A stretch of DNA of 64,000 bases, taken from the NCBI RefSeq assembly GCF_037126465.1, contig NW_026999357.1, positions 62,001-126,000 of the forward strand, written 5' to 3'. Each line of letters begins with the position of its first letter. Positions within the stretch are counted from its first letter, which is position 1. The notes beneath the pieces were generated by a model. It was given only the letters and a program-made list of their open reading frames with translations. It was not told the origin of the DNA and did not search any database. Both the position numbers and the translations under genes were made by a program. This document shows, piece by piece, positions 10,920 to 20,729 of this stretch. Origin of the DNA: Ornithodoros turicata. Lineage: Eukaryota; Arthropoda; Arachnida; Ixodida; Argasidae.

Positions 10920-11345
10920 ACACAAAGATGAGGCTTTGTATGTATTTGTCCCTTCTATGTTGTTCCAGCCTCAGAACATCAGTTCTTTCATACGTAGACA
11001 CTGTCACAGAAGCACCAAATGTTGACAAGAAACTGACGAGCATAGAGTTTACATTGACTGAAACACAACGAGAACAACGCATTGAAAAACATCCAGGCCA
11101 GATAAATTCACATTCCGCAAAAAATGCACCAGAACGCTCCTTGTACATACTAGGGAGGGAGTTGCCTCAGGACAGAAGCCGCCGATATTTCGAACAGAGA
11201 CTGTTCTTCTTCTGCTAGATATTTCGAGCACAGACTGTTCTTCTTCTGCCACAAGAAGAACAGTCTCTGTTCGAAATATCGGCGGCTTCTGTCCTGAGGC
11301 AACTCCCTTCCTACATCTCTACCGGTTCGCTGGATTTCTATACCC
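10920..11345 (-). repeat. Penelope-like-associated repeat with 60-bp palindrome
   Basis: The minus strand contains GAACTGATGTTCTGAGGCTG and CAACATAGAAGG, also present at about 40262-40325 and 45548-45625. It is followed by an inverted repeat: the arm 11152-11213 (GGACAGAAGCCGCCGATATT core) is repeated inverted at 11252-11312. A third partial copy of the arm lies in the spacer (11219-11248). The right edge continues as ACCGGTTCGCTGGATTTCTA, a sequence I associate with arthropod Penelope-like element ends. The class assignment is inference; the palindrome is plain. Confidence 0.55.
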
Positions 11346-12874
11346 ATCACATACTAGTACGTACGTACACGCGCTATTTAGGCTTACGGTTAGCTACTCC
11401 CAGTTTTCATTCAAGTTTTTTTCTCACTCACCCATCACGGCACCAATGTCCGTAGACTCGTGGCACCACTCACAAGCTTCGCCTGCGCGTATGTTAATCC
11501 AATGTTTAGAGGACATCACGCGTTTCGCGACACGACAAACAAAGCAGCAGCAAAGAGAATGCGTGCACACGGTCGGATTGGATTGCCCTGGCTTCGAGAT
11601 AAAATCCACCAGATGGAGGGGCACGCCTGGTGGGCTTCTTGGGAATGAGAATTAAGCTTAAAATGTGTGGTAGACGAGAGCGAGTGGGTTCTGGTGGGGC
11701 ATTTTCGTACGGCGCCCCCAAATCCAACAACCACGCAGACCGCAAACGATGGTGAGCGCAAATTCGCCTGTTCGCCGTGTTTCAAAAAAAAAAAAAAAGG
11801 AAAAACCTACATGCAGTCAAGGCGGTATTTCTCGTGTGTGTGTCTTTTTTTTTCCTTGTTATGGGGGAGTGCCGTAGCCAGAAAATTAAATATTTCGCGG
11901 AGAAGGGGGGGGGGGGGGGGTTCCGTGGGTCTGCACATGTTTGAGGAGAGTTTCTGAATCGTTTCCTTGTCCCGCATTCTGGTGGCATGACTTTGGAGAC
12001 GCTTGAGCTCACCAAACTACTCCCTGGGTGTGCTAATATACCCTGAAAATGAAACAGTACTGCAAGCGATACTGCCCCGACGACATTGTTATCGGCCGCG
12101 CCGTTCAAACCTTTAATATTTTGAAATCAAAATTCCATCTGAAGCACTGTAATCTAGGTGGCGAAATATGTATACCCATTATTTTATTTTTATTTCTTTC
12201 TTCATTTCTTTTATCGTTTGTATAGAAAAGTCGCAAATGGGGTTTTCCAAAGAGAAACCCAACTTTGCAACACATTTACCCTACCACAAGCTAGCTACAT
12301 GCATAATACGGCTCCGCTGGTTTGGCTGGGCATCAACCTGTTCAGATATTTCATGCCAGACAGTTTCTGTTCACAGGAGGTATATAGTCACAGTGGATCC
12401 CTTCTAGTGCTGGACTGGATGCGGAAAGCTTCTATGTTATATTTAGTTTTCGACACGATGTTACCTCACGAAGCAACTGTACATGATCTATAAAACGACT
12501 TTGTGACGTCACAGGGTGGATACACGTATTTCCGATACACACGTTTCCGCCAGGAATCAGGCACAGTGACAAATTTCCCATCTAAATCTTAAACGGGACA
12601 TACACTGGACGTACCGAATGTCGTCCCTCTGAGATATCCATGGGACATCCTCACAAAGTTTCACCGGGATATTTCCCTCTCCCGGATGTTATGGGATCGT
12701 GGGGATATCCGGATTATTTTGTGTGTTGTCTGGGACTTTGGCCCTCCATGAGCTGTGTCAGTTCCACCGTGGGAATCAAAATTTCCGACAGAACAACGCA
12801 CAACCAAAATCCCTCGTTTCCGGTAGCCGTAGGTACCTCAAACCCTCGGCGTGGTGTTCAGTAATCCTTTTGGC
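11346..12874. other. No gene recognised; homopolymer runs
   Basis: An A-run at about 11782-11797 and a G-run at about 11907-11923 break up the sequence. Minus-strand frames at 11506-11785 and plus-strand frames at 12158-12493 show no known motifs. Around 12660-12720 are CCGGGATATTTCCC-like words related to those at 9560-9645. Confidence 0.35.
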
Positions 12875-13214
12875 ATCCATGCGCTTGAACCCAGTCAGTT
12901 TATATCATGTGAAAGGTCATGTCTAAAGCTATCGGATGATACTAATCCAATGGTGGCATCCATCACCTGCAGGGGTCTCGCAATGGGCACACTTTACGTT
13001 TTTCGAAACTTCCACAACGTTCTTTTACCAATGAAAAGGATGTGACTTTCACACTGCCTGGGGGAGTGGCGGCAACCTGAAACAAAAGCGACGATGTTAC
13101 CAGTGCATAAAGATCTTTACGAAGCGCTTCGTTTCTTCTCACTGCTTTGTCGGTATGTTCGTCGGACTGGGCTCTTCGTCAAGGGCGCACAGGCAACTCA
13201 TGTACTCTCCCACA
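12875..13214 (+). repeat. Dispersed repeat R3, copy 2
   Basis: Inverted relative to 9790-10135; shared blocks are listed there. The two inverted copies, about 2.7 kb apart, could form a large hairpin in a transcript. The right end runs into a tRNA-like segment at 13215-13330. Confidence 0.6.
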
Positions 13215-13332
13215 GTTTGAATGAGCCTGGCGGAACTGGGAGACCATTGGGTAAACGTAAAGTGATGCTCTGGGGACACTGTGGGTTCGAGTCCTACAGC
13301 TAGCTAACCTATTCAGTGACTTTCATCATACA
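13215..13332 (+). repeat. tRNA-derived SINE-like segment
   Basis: Contains a perfect RNA polymerase III B-box, GGTTCGAGTCC (13284-13294), in the context CACTGTGGGTTCGAGTCCTA, followed by GCTAACC and TTCAGTGACTTTCATC. The same tail, in both orientations, makes the palindrome at 45650-45716. I do not find a full cloverleaf or a convincing A-box, so this is not a functional tRNA gene. Confidence 0.5.
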
Positions 13333-14117
13333 TCGTTAACTACAACAAGCTCACGCAGTGTGGTCATTCATTTCTCAGTCAGCGGGAGACCTGTAGCAAG
13401 GAAGAGGTTGAAGGTCGCGTGCTTGGTGATGGGGCGCGCAAGGCCACAGCCGTGTGGACCCTGCCCGATAAAAAAAAAAAAAAAGCGCTGCGCGTCTTTC
13501 AGGTAAAAATAAGATTGTCTCACTTGGCGTCTAAAGTGGACATGACGCCACTTTTTCAAAAATAATCAAGGAAATCGAAGATGGCATTTTTGAGAAAATT
13601 TAGATGCAACATTGGCAATTTTCGACTACCATCTGCGATTCTCAAGCTAATAAAACAGAAACCACTGGGCCGAGAAAAATGAACTCTCTACAGTACGAAA
13701 GTTCTTTCAAAGTCCTATCGAATGGCACTAAGCTCGATGTCCTCAGACGTTCTGTCATGACGCGAATTGGTAACAAAGTTTGGCCTTTTTGAACGTTTAC
13801 GCCAAGTTTGGCATTTTTTAACAGAAACATTTTTTTGTCTGTGGCCCTGAGAGTTCTCTGGGTGGCTGTCGACAGTGTCTATAGAGCAGCCTATAATGAC
13901 AAAAAACCTCCAGTTCCTAGGCATAAAATCAGCGGTGCTAGACACCGTCAAAGTCGGTCCAGAAGAAAGCGCGCTCAAGCAGCTTCAGACTTTCCTCCTC
14001 TCCCACGCGGAAACTACTCCACGCACGAGCGTCGCACGTGGTGTGATTTGCTTCGTATGAGCTATTTTTTCTGGCCGCATTAAAAAGTACGACTTTCACC
14101 CGTTGTTCGATTTAAAA
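13333..14117. other. No gene recognised
   Basis: AT-rich DNA with an A-run near 13469-13484. Short frames on both strands lack known motifs. The BEL/Pao remnant begins at about 14118. Confidence 0.35.
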
Positions 14118-15640
14118 TGAAACTGCCCCCTATCCATTATGGGTGACGTCGCCAGGTACTTACTTCGCCGGGAGCTTGTTACTACGGGCCTCTCGAAGTT
14201 CAGCGACCGTCCGGAAGACTATAGGTCTTGGAAATCGGCATTTCGTAACACTACTAAAACCTTGGAATATCAGCCACAGAAGAGATGGATCTCCTGGTGA
14301 AGTGGCTGTGAAGGGAATCATCCGTGTACGCTAGAAGCTGTGCACATCGGAAACCCGGACATGGGACTTCAGGCGATCTGGGAACGGTTAGAAGGGCCTA
14401 TGGTAGCCCAGACGCAATCGAAAACGCGCTAACAGACAGGCTTGAAAGGTTTCCGAGGACTAGGCAGTGACCGAGAGAAACTGAGGGAGCTGGGAGATTT
14501 ACTCCAAGAACTCGAGTCAGCAACGGCAGATCCACGCTGGGTTCTCCTACCTAGACACCTCACGTAGGGTGAACCCTATTGCAGCGAAACTTCCTCTACA
14601 TTTGCAAGAAAAATGGATCGCTCTAGGATCGAAATACAAGCAAGAACACCGTGTGTCTTTCCCACCGTTCTCTGTCTTCTCGGACTTCGTCCGAACCACA
14701 GCGAAGACAAAGAATGATCCAAGTTTCATAATCGGGCCCTCAAGCGATAATACAGGCAAGAAGGAGAAGACGTCCTCGTCGACAACGCAATCCTCTAAGA
14801 AATCGTCTGTAACGGTACATGGGACCACGATTACCGCTCAGGAAGACAGCTCAACAAGTCAAGTAGAAAGAACTCTGAAGAACCCGGAAGGAATGTGCCC
14901 CTTGCACAAGAAGCCACATAAGCTTAGCCGGTGTAGGACATTCCGTCAGAAACCTCATGCCGAGCGAAAGCGCTTGCTGTCAGAGTTCGGTGCGTGCTTT
15001 AAATGCTGTGCGATGACGCACAACGGGAAGAGCTGCGACTCAACGATACATTGCACAGGGTGCAACAGGGGCCACCACATTACGGCACTTCATCCTGAGA
15101 GCGTTAGTTCGCAAGCTCGACGCAGCGCCGGAACCACGTCGGCTGAGGAAGAGGGTTTCAACAGGGCATCCGCAGAGGTTACATCAAGCTGCACGGAAGT
15201 GCGTGGAGAAGCCAATTCGAGAGTATCCTGCTCAAAAATATGTCTCATCGAAGTGTACCCAGAAGAGCTCAGCCAGAACAAGCAGTTCCGATGTATGCAG
15301 TCATTGACGACCAAAGCAATAAGTCACTGGCCAGGCCCGAATTCTTCGAATGCTTCAACATTCACGGGTGTGAGTATCCATACACGCTCAGGACGTGCGC
15401 CGGAGTGGTTGAGACGTTGGGACGACGAGCTACCGGCTATGTTGTTGAAGGTATCAACAGTGGCACACGTCTGCCTTTACCAACGTTGACGGAGTGCGAC
15501 CAAATTCCTAATGACAGGAATGAGATCCCAACACCGGACTTTGCTCGCAGACATCCACATGCCAAGGCAGTGGCAAATGTCATTCCGCCACTCGAACCCA
15601 ATGCACACATCCTATACTGCTCCTAGGAAGGGATCTCGTT
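14118..15640 (+). pseudogene. BEL/Pao retrotransposon Gag and protease remnant
   Basis: Translation from about 14138 gives RYLLRRELVTTGLSKF followed by DRPEDYRSWKSAF, the DUF1759 Gag region of BEL/Pao elements. The frame breaks near 14300-14560 and resumes (14569-15489) with the LHLQEKWIALGSKYKQEH block and a Cys/His cluster: CPLHKKPHKLSRC, CFKCCAMTHNGKSC and CTGCNRGHH. A further shift leads to the BEL-type aspartic protease start (VIDDQSNKSLA, about 15290-15330) in the frame 15240-15626. The Gag N-terminus and the 5' LTR are absent. At least three frameshifts or stops show that it is dead. The parent family encodes the capsid and protease of an intracellular retroelement particle. Confidence 0.85.
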
Positions 15641-16912
15641 CAAGAGCACAAAGTGCGTCAGCAGCGCAACAACCCTAACCACGCTCCTTTCGCCCAGAAG
15701 CTGGACTTCGGGTGGGTCATAGTTGGGGACGTCTGTATCGAACGATTACGCAATTCACAGGTCAGTACCTTCGCCACAAGCGTGTTGCAAAACGCTCGTC
15801 CTTCCTACTTCAGGCCCTGCCCCAACCAAATGATTGTGGACGAAAAACCCTGTGTTGAGCATTCTACAAAAGAAGCCGTCCCGTCTCTTCCGCTGCTAAG
15901 CGACGACCAAACGGATCCCAGATACCCCCTATTCCAGATCACAAGAGATGACGAGAAGCTTACTCCGTCAATGAAAGACAAAGAATTACTGAGCTTGATG
16001 GACAGAGAATTCCACAGGGACACGTTACACAACTGAGCAGCCACTTTGCATTTTCGTATGCCCCGACGTGAACTTCCTGACAACCGAGAACAAGCGTTTT
16101 CTCGGTTCACTTCTTTACGTCGCACTCCGGAAAGGAACGCAGAAATGAAGCACTTCGTTGCCTTCATGCAGGATCTGCTCGAAAATGGCCACGCTGAGCC
16201 AGCACCACAAAGAAAAGAAGCCAAGCAATCTCGGTACCTCCCCAGCTTCGGTGTTTGCCACCCGCAGAAACCGAGCCAAATCCGGGTAGTTTTCGATTCA
16301 AGTACCAAGTACCAAGGTGTTTCGCTCAACGACTTGCTCCTTTCGGGACCGGACATGACAAATAGCCTGATCGGTGTGCTGCTCCGTTTTAGAAAGGAGG
16401 CTGTGGCGGTAACAGCTGACATCCAGCGAATGTTTTATTCCTTCTTCGTACGTGAAGACAGACTACCTGCGCTTCTTGTGGTTCCGAGACAACGACACTA
16501 TCAAGGATGTCATTGAATACAGGATGTGTGTACATGCGTTTGGCAACACATGCTCCCCTCTATTGCGACCTACGGCTTAAGGCGCACCGCACAGGAGGGA
16601 GAGCAGGACTTTGGAGCGGACGTTCGACACTTAATCGAAAGAGACTTCTATGTCGACGACGGCCTCAAGTCCTTACCGACCGAAGAGGAGGCTATTGACT
16701 TACTCAAAGGGGCACAGCACATGCTGAAAGGAGCAAACATGCGGCTTCACAAGATTGCCTCTAACTCTGTGGAAATCGAGGGCGCCTTCCCATCCGGTGA
16801 CTATGCCACGGACATTAAAGACATGGACTTCGACGGAGGTCACGTACCGATGCAGCAGAACCTTGGACTAAACTGGGACCTGAAGGCACGTTCACCTTCA
16901 AAGTGCCCGTAA
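15641..16912 (+). pseudogene. BEL/Pao reverse transcriptase remnant
   Basis: The frame 15653-16036 carries HAPFAQKLDFGWVIVGDVC, typical of the linker before the BEL reverse transcriptase. 16046-16516 carries the fingers and palm (GHAEPAP, YLPSFGVCHPQKPSQIRVVF, then TADIQRMFYSFFV). 16526-16912 carries the end of the palm with the catalytic FYVDDGLKSLPT box (FYVDD at 16646-16660). The three pieces lie in different frames, so no intact polymerase is encoded. Order and spacing otherwise match BEL/Pao pol. Confidence 0.85.
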
Positions 16913-18092
16913 AGGCACTCCGAATTCTCGACGCGGCGTACTATCCACTGTGAAAAGCCTATACGACACCCCTAGGATTGACAGCCCCACTGACGGTACA
17001 AGGTAGGCTGTTGCTGAGAGATATTTCTTATCCTGAGACTGGGATGCCACTCTCGAGCTGAATGACAACTGGCGAACGTGGCAAGACTCATTACATCTTG
17101 AACGGCTCAAGATACCACTCCAGTACACTGCAATCTCTCTCTCCGGCGCTCGTCGACGGGAAATCTGCGTCTTCTGCGATGCCTCAGAACAGGTCAATCG
17201 CCGCTGTAGCTTGCATCAGAGCCACAGATGCTGATGGAATGCAACACGTGGGTTTTGTGTTCGGAAAAGCGAAGCTAGCACCACGCCCCTACCAGACCAT
17301 TCCAAGACTTGAGCTATGTGCCGCACTGCTCGCCGTCGATACCGCCGAGTTTGTCGTCAGCGAAATCGATGCTCACATTAAATTCTACACGGACAGCAAA
17401 GTTGTGCTCGGATACATCTTCAATCAATCGAGGCGTTTCTACGTCTATGTCAGGCAGCCGTGTGAACCGCATACCAGGATCTACGAAGCCCGAACAATGG
17501 CATTACGTTCCCACCGATCAGAAACCTGCAGATCACGCCACTAGAGCTGTCGCTGCAGATGCTTTGGCTAGCACGACTTGGCTGACAGGACCGAAATTTC
17601 TTCGGGAAAGTACGGACGCGCAGAGGAAGGGCACAGCCTTCCTGCTTTTTGAACCAGACGAGCACAAGGAAATCCGTCCTCAAGTGGCTGTCTCGGCAAC
17701 TCGCGTAGGAAATCAACAACTGGGGGTTCATCGCTTCGAGCGCTTTTCGACATGGGCATCTTTCCTGCTGTCCGTGGCATACCTGGTGCATACCGCTCGT
17801 TCCTTTCATAACCCTTTGGCTGATTGTCACGGGTGGCATTAGTGCAGGAAACCTCGAAGCGCTGATGAGCTGAACGAGGCGAAGAAAGTCATCCTTCGCT
17901 GCGTCCAACACGAAGAATTTCCAGAAGCCGTCACAAGTCCCCGTGCGGACGCAGCTCAACAAAGTCTCATTTCGTCCAGCAACCCTTTGCGCAAACTCGA
18001 CCCGTTCGTCCACAATCAGGGCCTGTTGAGAGTTCGTGGACGCCTACGAAACTCCGACCTCGACGATTCGGATCAATCGGATCACACTCGGA
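16913..18092 (+). pseudogene. BEL/Pao RNase H-like and integrase N-terminal remnant, truncated
   Basis: The frame 17062-17544 contains PRLELCAALLAVDTAEFVV followed by FYTDSKVVLGYI, the peptidase-A17/RNase H-like region found downstream of BEL polymerase. 17309-17842 carries its continuation (PADHATRAV, then SWLTGPKFL-like residues). From about 17880, RKVILRCVQ-like coding leads to LLRVRGRLRNSDLDDS, the zinc-binding start of the integrase. The sequence then changes abruptly to 120-bp satellite at about 18093, so the integrase core and the 3' LTR are missing. Several frame changes confirm decay. Confidence 0.8.
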
Positions 18093-20392
18093 GATCACTA
18101 AAGGGTAGTACACGCATCTCGGAATCGAACTCGTGCCAGAAGCACAATGAAGCAATGTAATCCGGACTACTCTTTCCTGCTCTGGTGCCACTGGTGTCAT
18201 CCGCATACTGCAGATCACCAAAGGGTAGTACACGCTTCTAGGAATCGAACTCGTGCCAGAAGCACAATGGAGCAATATAATCCGGACTACTCTTTCCTGC
18301 TCTGGTGCCACTGGTATCATCCGCATACTGCAGATCACTAAAGGGTAGTACACGCTTCTAGGAATCGAACTCGTGCCAGAAGCACAATGGAGCAATGTAA
18401 TCCGGACTTCTCTTTCCTGCTTTGGTGCCACTGGTATCATCCGCATACTGCAGATCACTAAAGGGTAGTACACGCTTCTAGGAATCGAACTCGTGCCAGA
18501 AGCACAATGGAGCAATGTAATCCGGACTACTCTTTCCTTCTCTGGTGCCACTGGTATCATCCGCATACTGCAGATCACTAAAGGGTAGTACACGCTTCTA
18601 GGAATCGAACTCGCGCCAGAAGCACAATGGAGCAATATAATCCGGACTACTCTTTCCTGCTCTGGTGCCACTGGTATCATCCGCATACTGCAGATCACTA
18701 AAGGGTAGTACACGCTTCTAGGAATCGAACTCGCGCCAGAAGCACAATGGAGCAATGTAATCCGGACTACTCTTTCCTTCTCTGGTGCCACTGGTATCAT
18801 CCGCATACTGCAGATCACCAAAGGGTAGTACACGCTTCTAGGAATCGGAACTCGTGCCAGAAGCACAATGGAGCAATATAATCCGGACTACTCTTTCCTG
18901 CTCTGGTGCCACTGGTATCATCCGCATACTGCAGATCACTAAAGGGTAGTACACGCTTCTAGGAATCGAACTCGTGCCAGAAGCACAATGGAGCAATGTA
19001 ATCCGGACTTCTCTTTCCTGCTTTGGTGCCACTGGTATCATCCGCATACTGCAGATCACTAAAGGGTAGTACACGCTTCTAGGAATCGAACTCGTGCCAG
19101 AAGCACAATGGAGCAATGTAATCCGGACTACTCTTTCCTTCTCTGGTGCCACTGGTATCATCCGCATACTGCAGATCACTAAAGGGTAGTACACGCTTCT
19201 AGGAATCGAACTCGCGCCAGAAGCACAATGGGGCAATGTAATCCGGACTACTCTTTCCTGCTTTGGTGCCACTGGTATCATCCGCATACTGCAGATCACT
19301 AAAGGGTAGTACACGCTTCTAGGAATCGAACTCGTGCCAGAAGCACAATAGGGCAATGTAATCCGGACTACTCTTTCCTGCTCTGGTGCCACTGGTATCA
19401 TCCGCATACTGCAGATCACTAAAGGGTAGTACACGTTTCTAGGAATCGAACTCGTGCCAGAAGCACAATGGAACAATGTAATCCGGATTACTCTTTCCTA
19501 CTTTGGTGCCACTGGTATCATCCGCATACCGCAGATTACTAAAGGGTAGTACACGCTTCTAGGAATCGAACTCGTGCCAGAAGCACAATGGAGCAATGTA
19601 ATCCGGACTACTCTTTCCTGCTTTGGTGCCACTGATATCATCCGCATACTGCAGATCACTAAAGGGTAGTACACGCTTCTAGGAATCGAACTCGTGCCAG
19701 AAGCACAATGGAGCAATGTAATCCGGATTACTCTTTCCTACTTTGGTGCCACTGGTATCATCCGCATACCGCAGATTACTAAAGGGTAGTACACGCTTCT
19801 AGGAATCGAACTCGTGCCAGAAGCACAATGGAGCAATGTAATCCGGACTACTCTTTCCTGCTTTGGTGCCACTGATATCATCCGCATACTGCAGATCACT
19901 AAAGGGTAGTACACGCTTCTAGGAATCGAACTCGTGCCAGAAGCACAATGAAGCAATGTAATCCGGACTACTCTTTCCTGCTCTGGTGCCACTGGCATCA
20001 TCCGCATACTGCAGATCACTAAAGGGTAGTACACGCTTCTAGGAATCGAACTCGTGCCAGAAGCACAATGAAACAATGTAATCCGGACTACTCTTTCCTG
20101 CTCTGGTGCCACTGGTATCATCCGCATACTGCAGATCACTAAAGGGTAGTACACGCTTCTAGGAATCGAACTCGTGCCAGAAGCACAATGGAGCAATGTA
20201 ATCCGGACTACTCTTTCCTGCTTTGGTGCCACTGGTATCATCCGCATACTGCAGATCACTAAAGGGTAGTACACGCTTCTAGGAATCGAACTCGTGCCAG
20301 AAGCACAATGAAGCAATGTAATCCGGACTACTCTTTCCTGCTCTGGTGCCACTGGTATCATCCGCATACTGCAGATCACTAAAGGGTAGTAC
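18093..20392. repeat. 120-bp satellite array, left block (about 19 monomers)
   Basis: Head-to-tail monomers of 120 bp, for example GATCACTAAAGGGTAGTACA at the start of each unit and TAATCCGGACTACTCTTTCC in the middle. Monomers differ by a few diagnostic changes (CTGCTCTGG / CTGCTTTGG / CTTCTCTGG, GTGCC / GCGCC, AATATAATCC / AATGTAATCC). The series from 18241 repeats from 18841, a five-monomer higher-order unit with one extra base, and around 19500-19980 there is a two-monomer pattern. The first monomer, next to the BEL remnant, is the most divergent. Because 120 is divisible by three, one minus-strand frame stays open for hundreds of codons. I regard that as a by-product. Confidence 0.97.
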
Positions 20393-20586
20393 TGTGAGAT
20401 AACTGCCGGTAACCGGCGCCCTCTATGTCACATGCTTTTGTATCGCTCTGACGAGCCTTTCTTTGCTCTCTTGGATGTCGCACGCCGAGCCGATCGGGTG
20501 TGCATCTCATGTGTTGCAGTATATGTTACCCAAATAAAGCCGTATTCCTAACGTTCCTACCTCGGCCCGTCCCTAACCCTCTCACA
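20393..20586 (+). repeat. 5' LTR of Ty3-type retrotransposon
   Basis: 194 bp, beginning TGTGAGATAA and ending CCCTCTCACA, so the termini form a TGTGAG/CTCACA inverted repeat. It contains an AATAAA signal at 20533-20538. It matches the 3' LTR (25500-25693) at 192 of 194 positions. It is preceded by GTAC, repeated after the 3' LTR, which marks a 4-bp target duplication made inside a satellite monomer. Confidence 0.97.
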
Positions 20587-20588
20587 AG

Positions 20589-20606
20589 TGGCGCAGTCAA
20601 CTCAAA
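20589..20606 (+). other. Probable primer-binding site
   Basis: TGGCGCAGTCAACTC begins two bases after the LTR, the normal position of a tRNA primer-binding site. The TGGCG start fits complementarity to a tRNA 3' CCA end. I do not assign the tRNA. Confidence 0.6.
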
Positions 20607-20729
20607 ATGCTGTGTGCCGCCACAGTCTCCAGCCACGACACCCCAAGTTCGTAAGCAAAAGTAGCAAAGGTTCTTCAGTTCGCTGCCATATTGCCGCCTT
20701 TGTTCTCCTTCGCGCCAAAAAGCCCAAGC

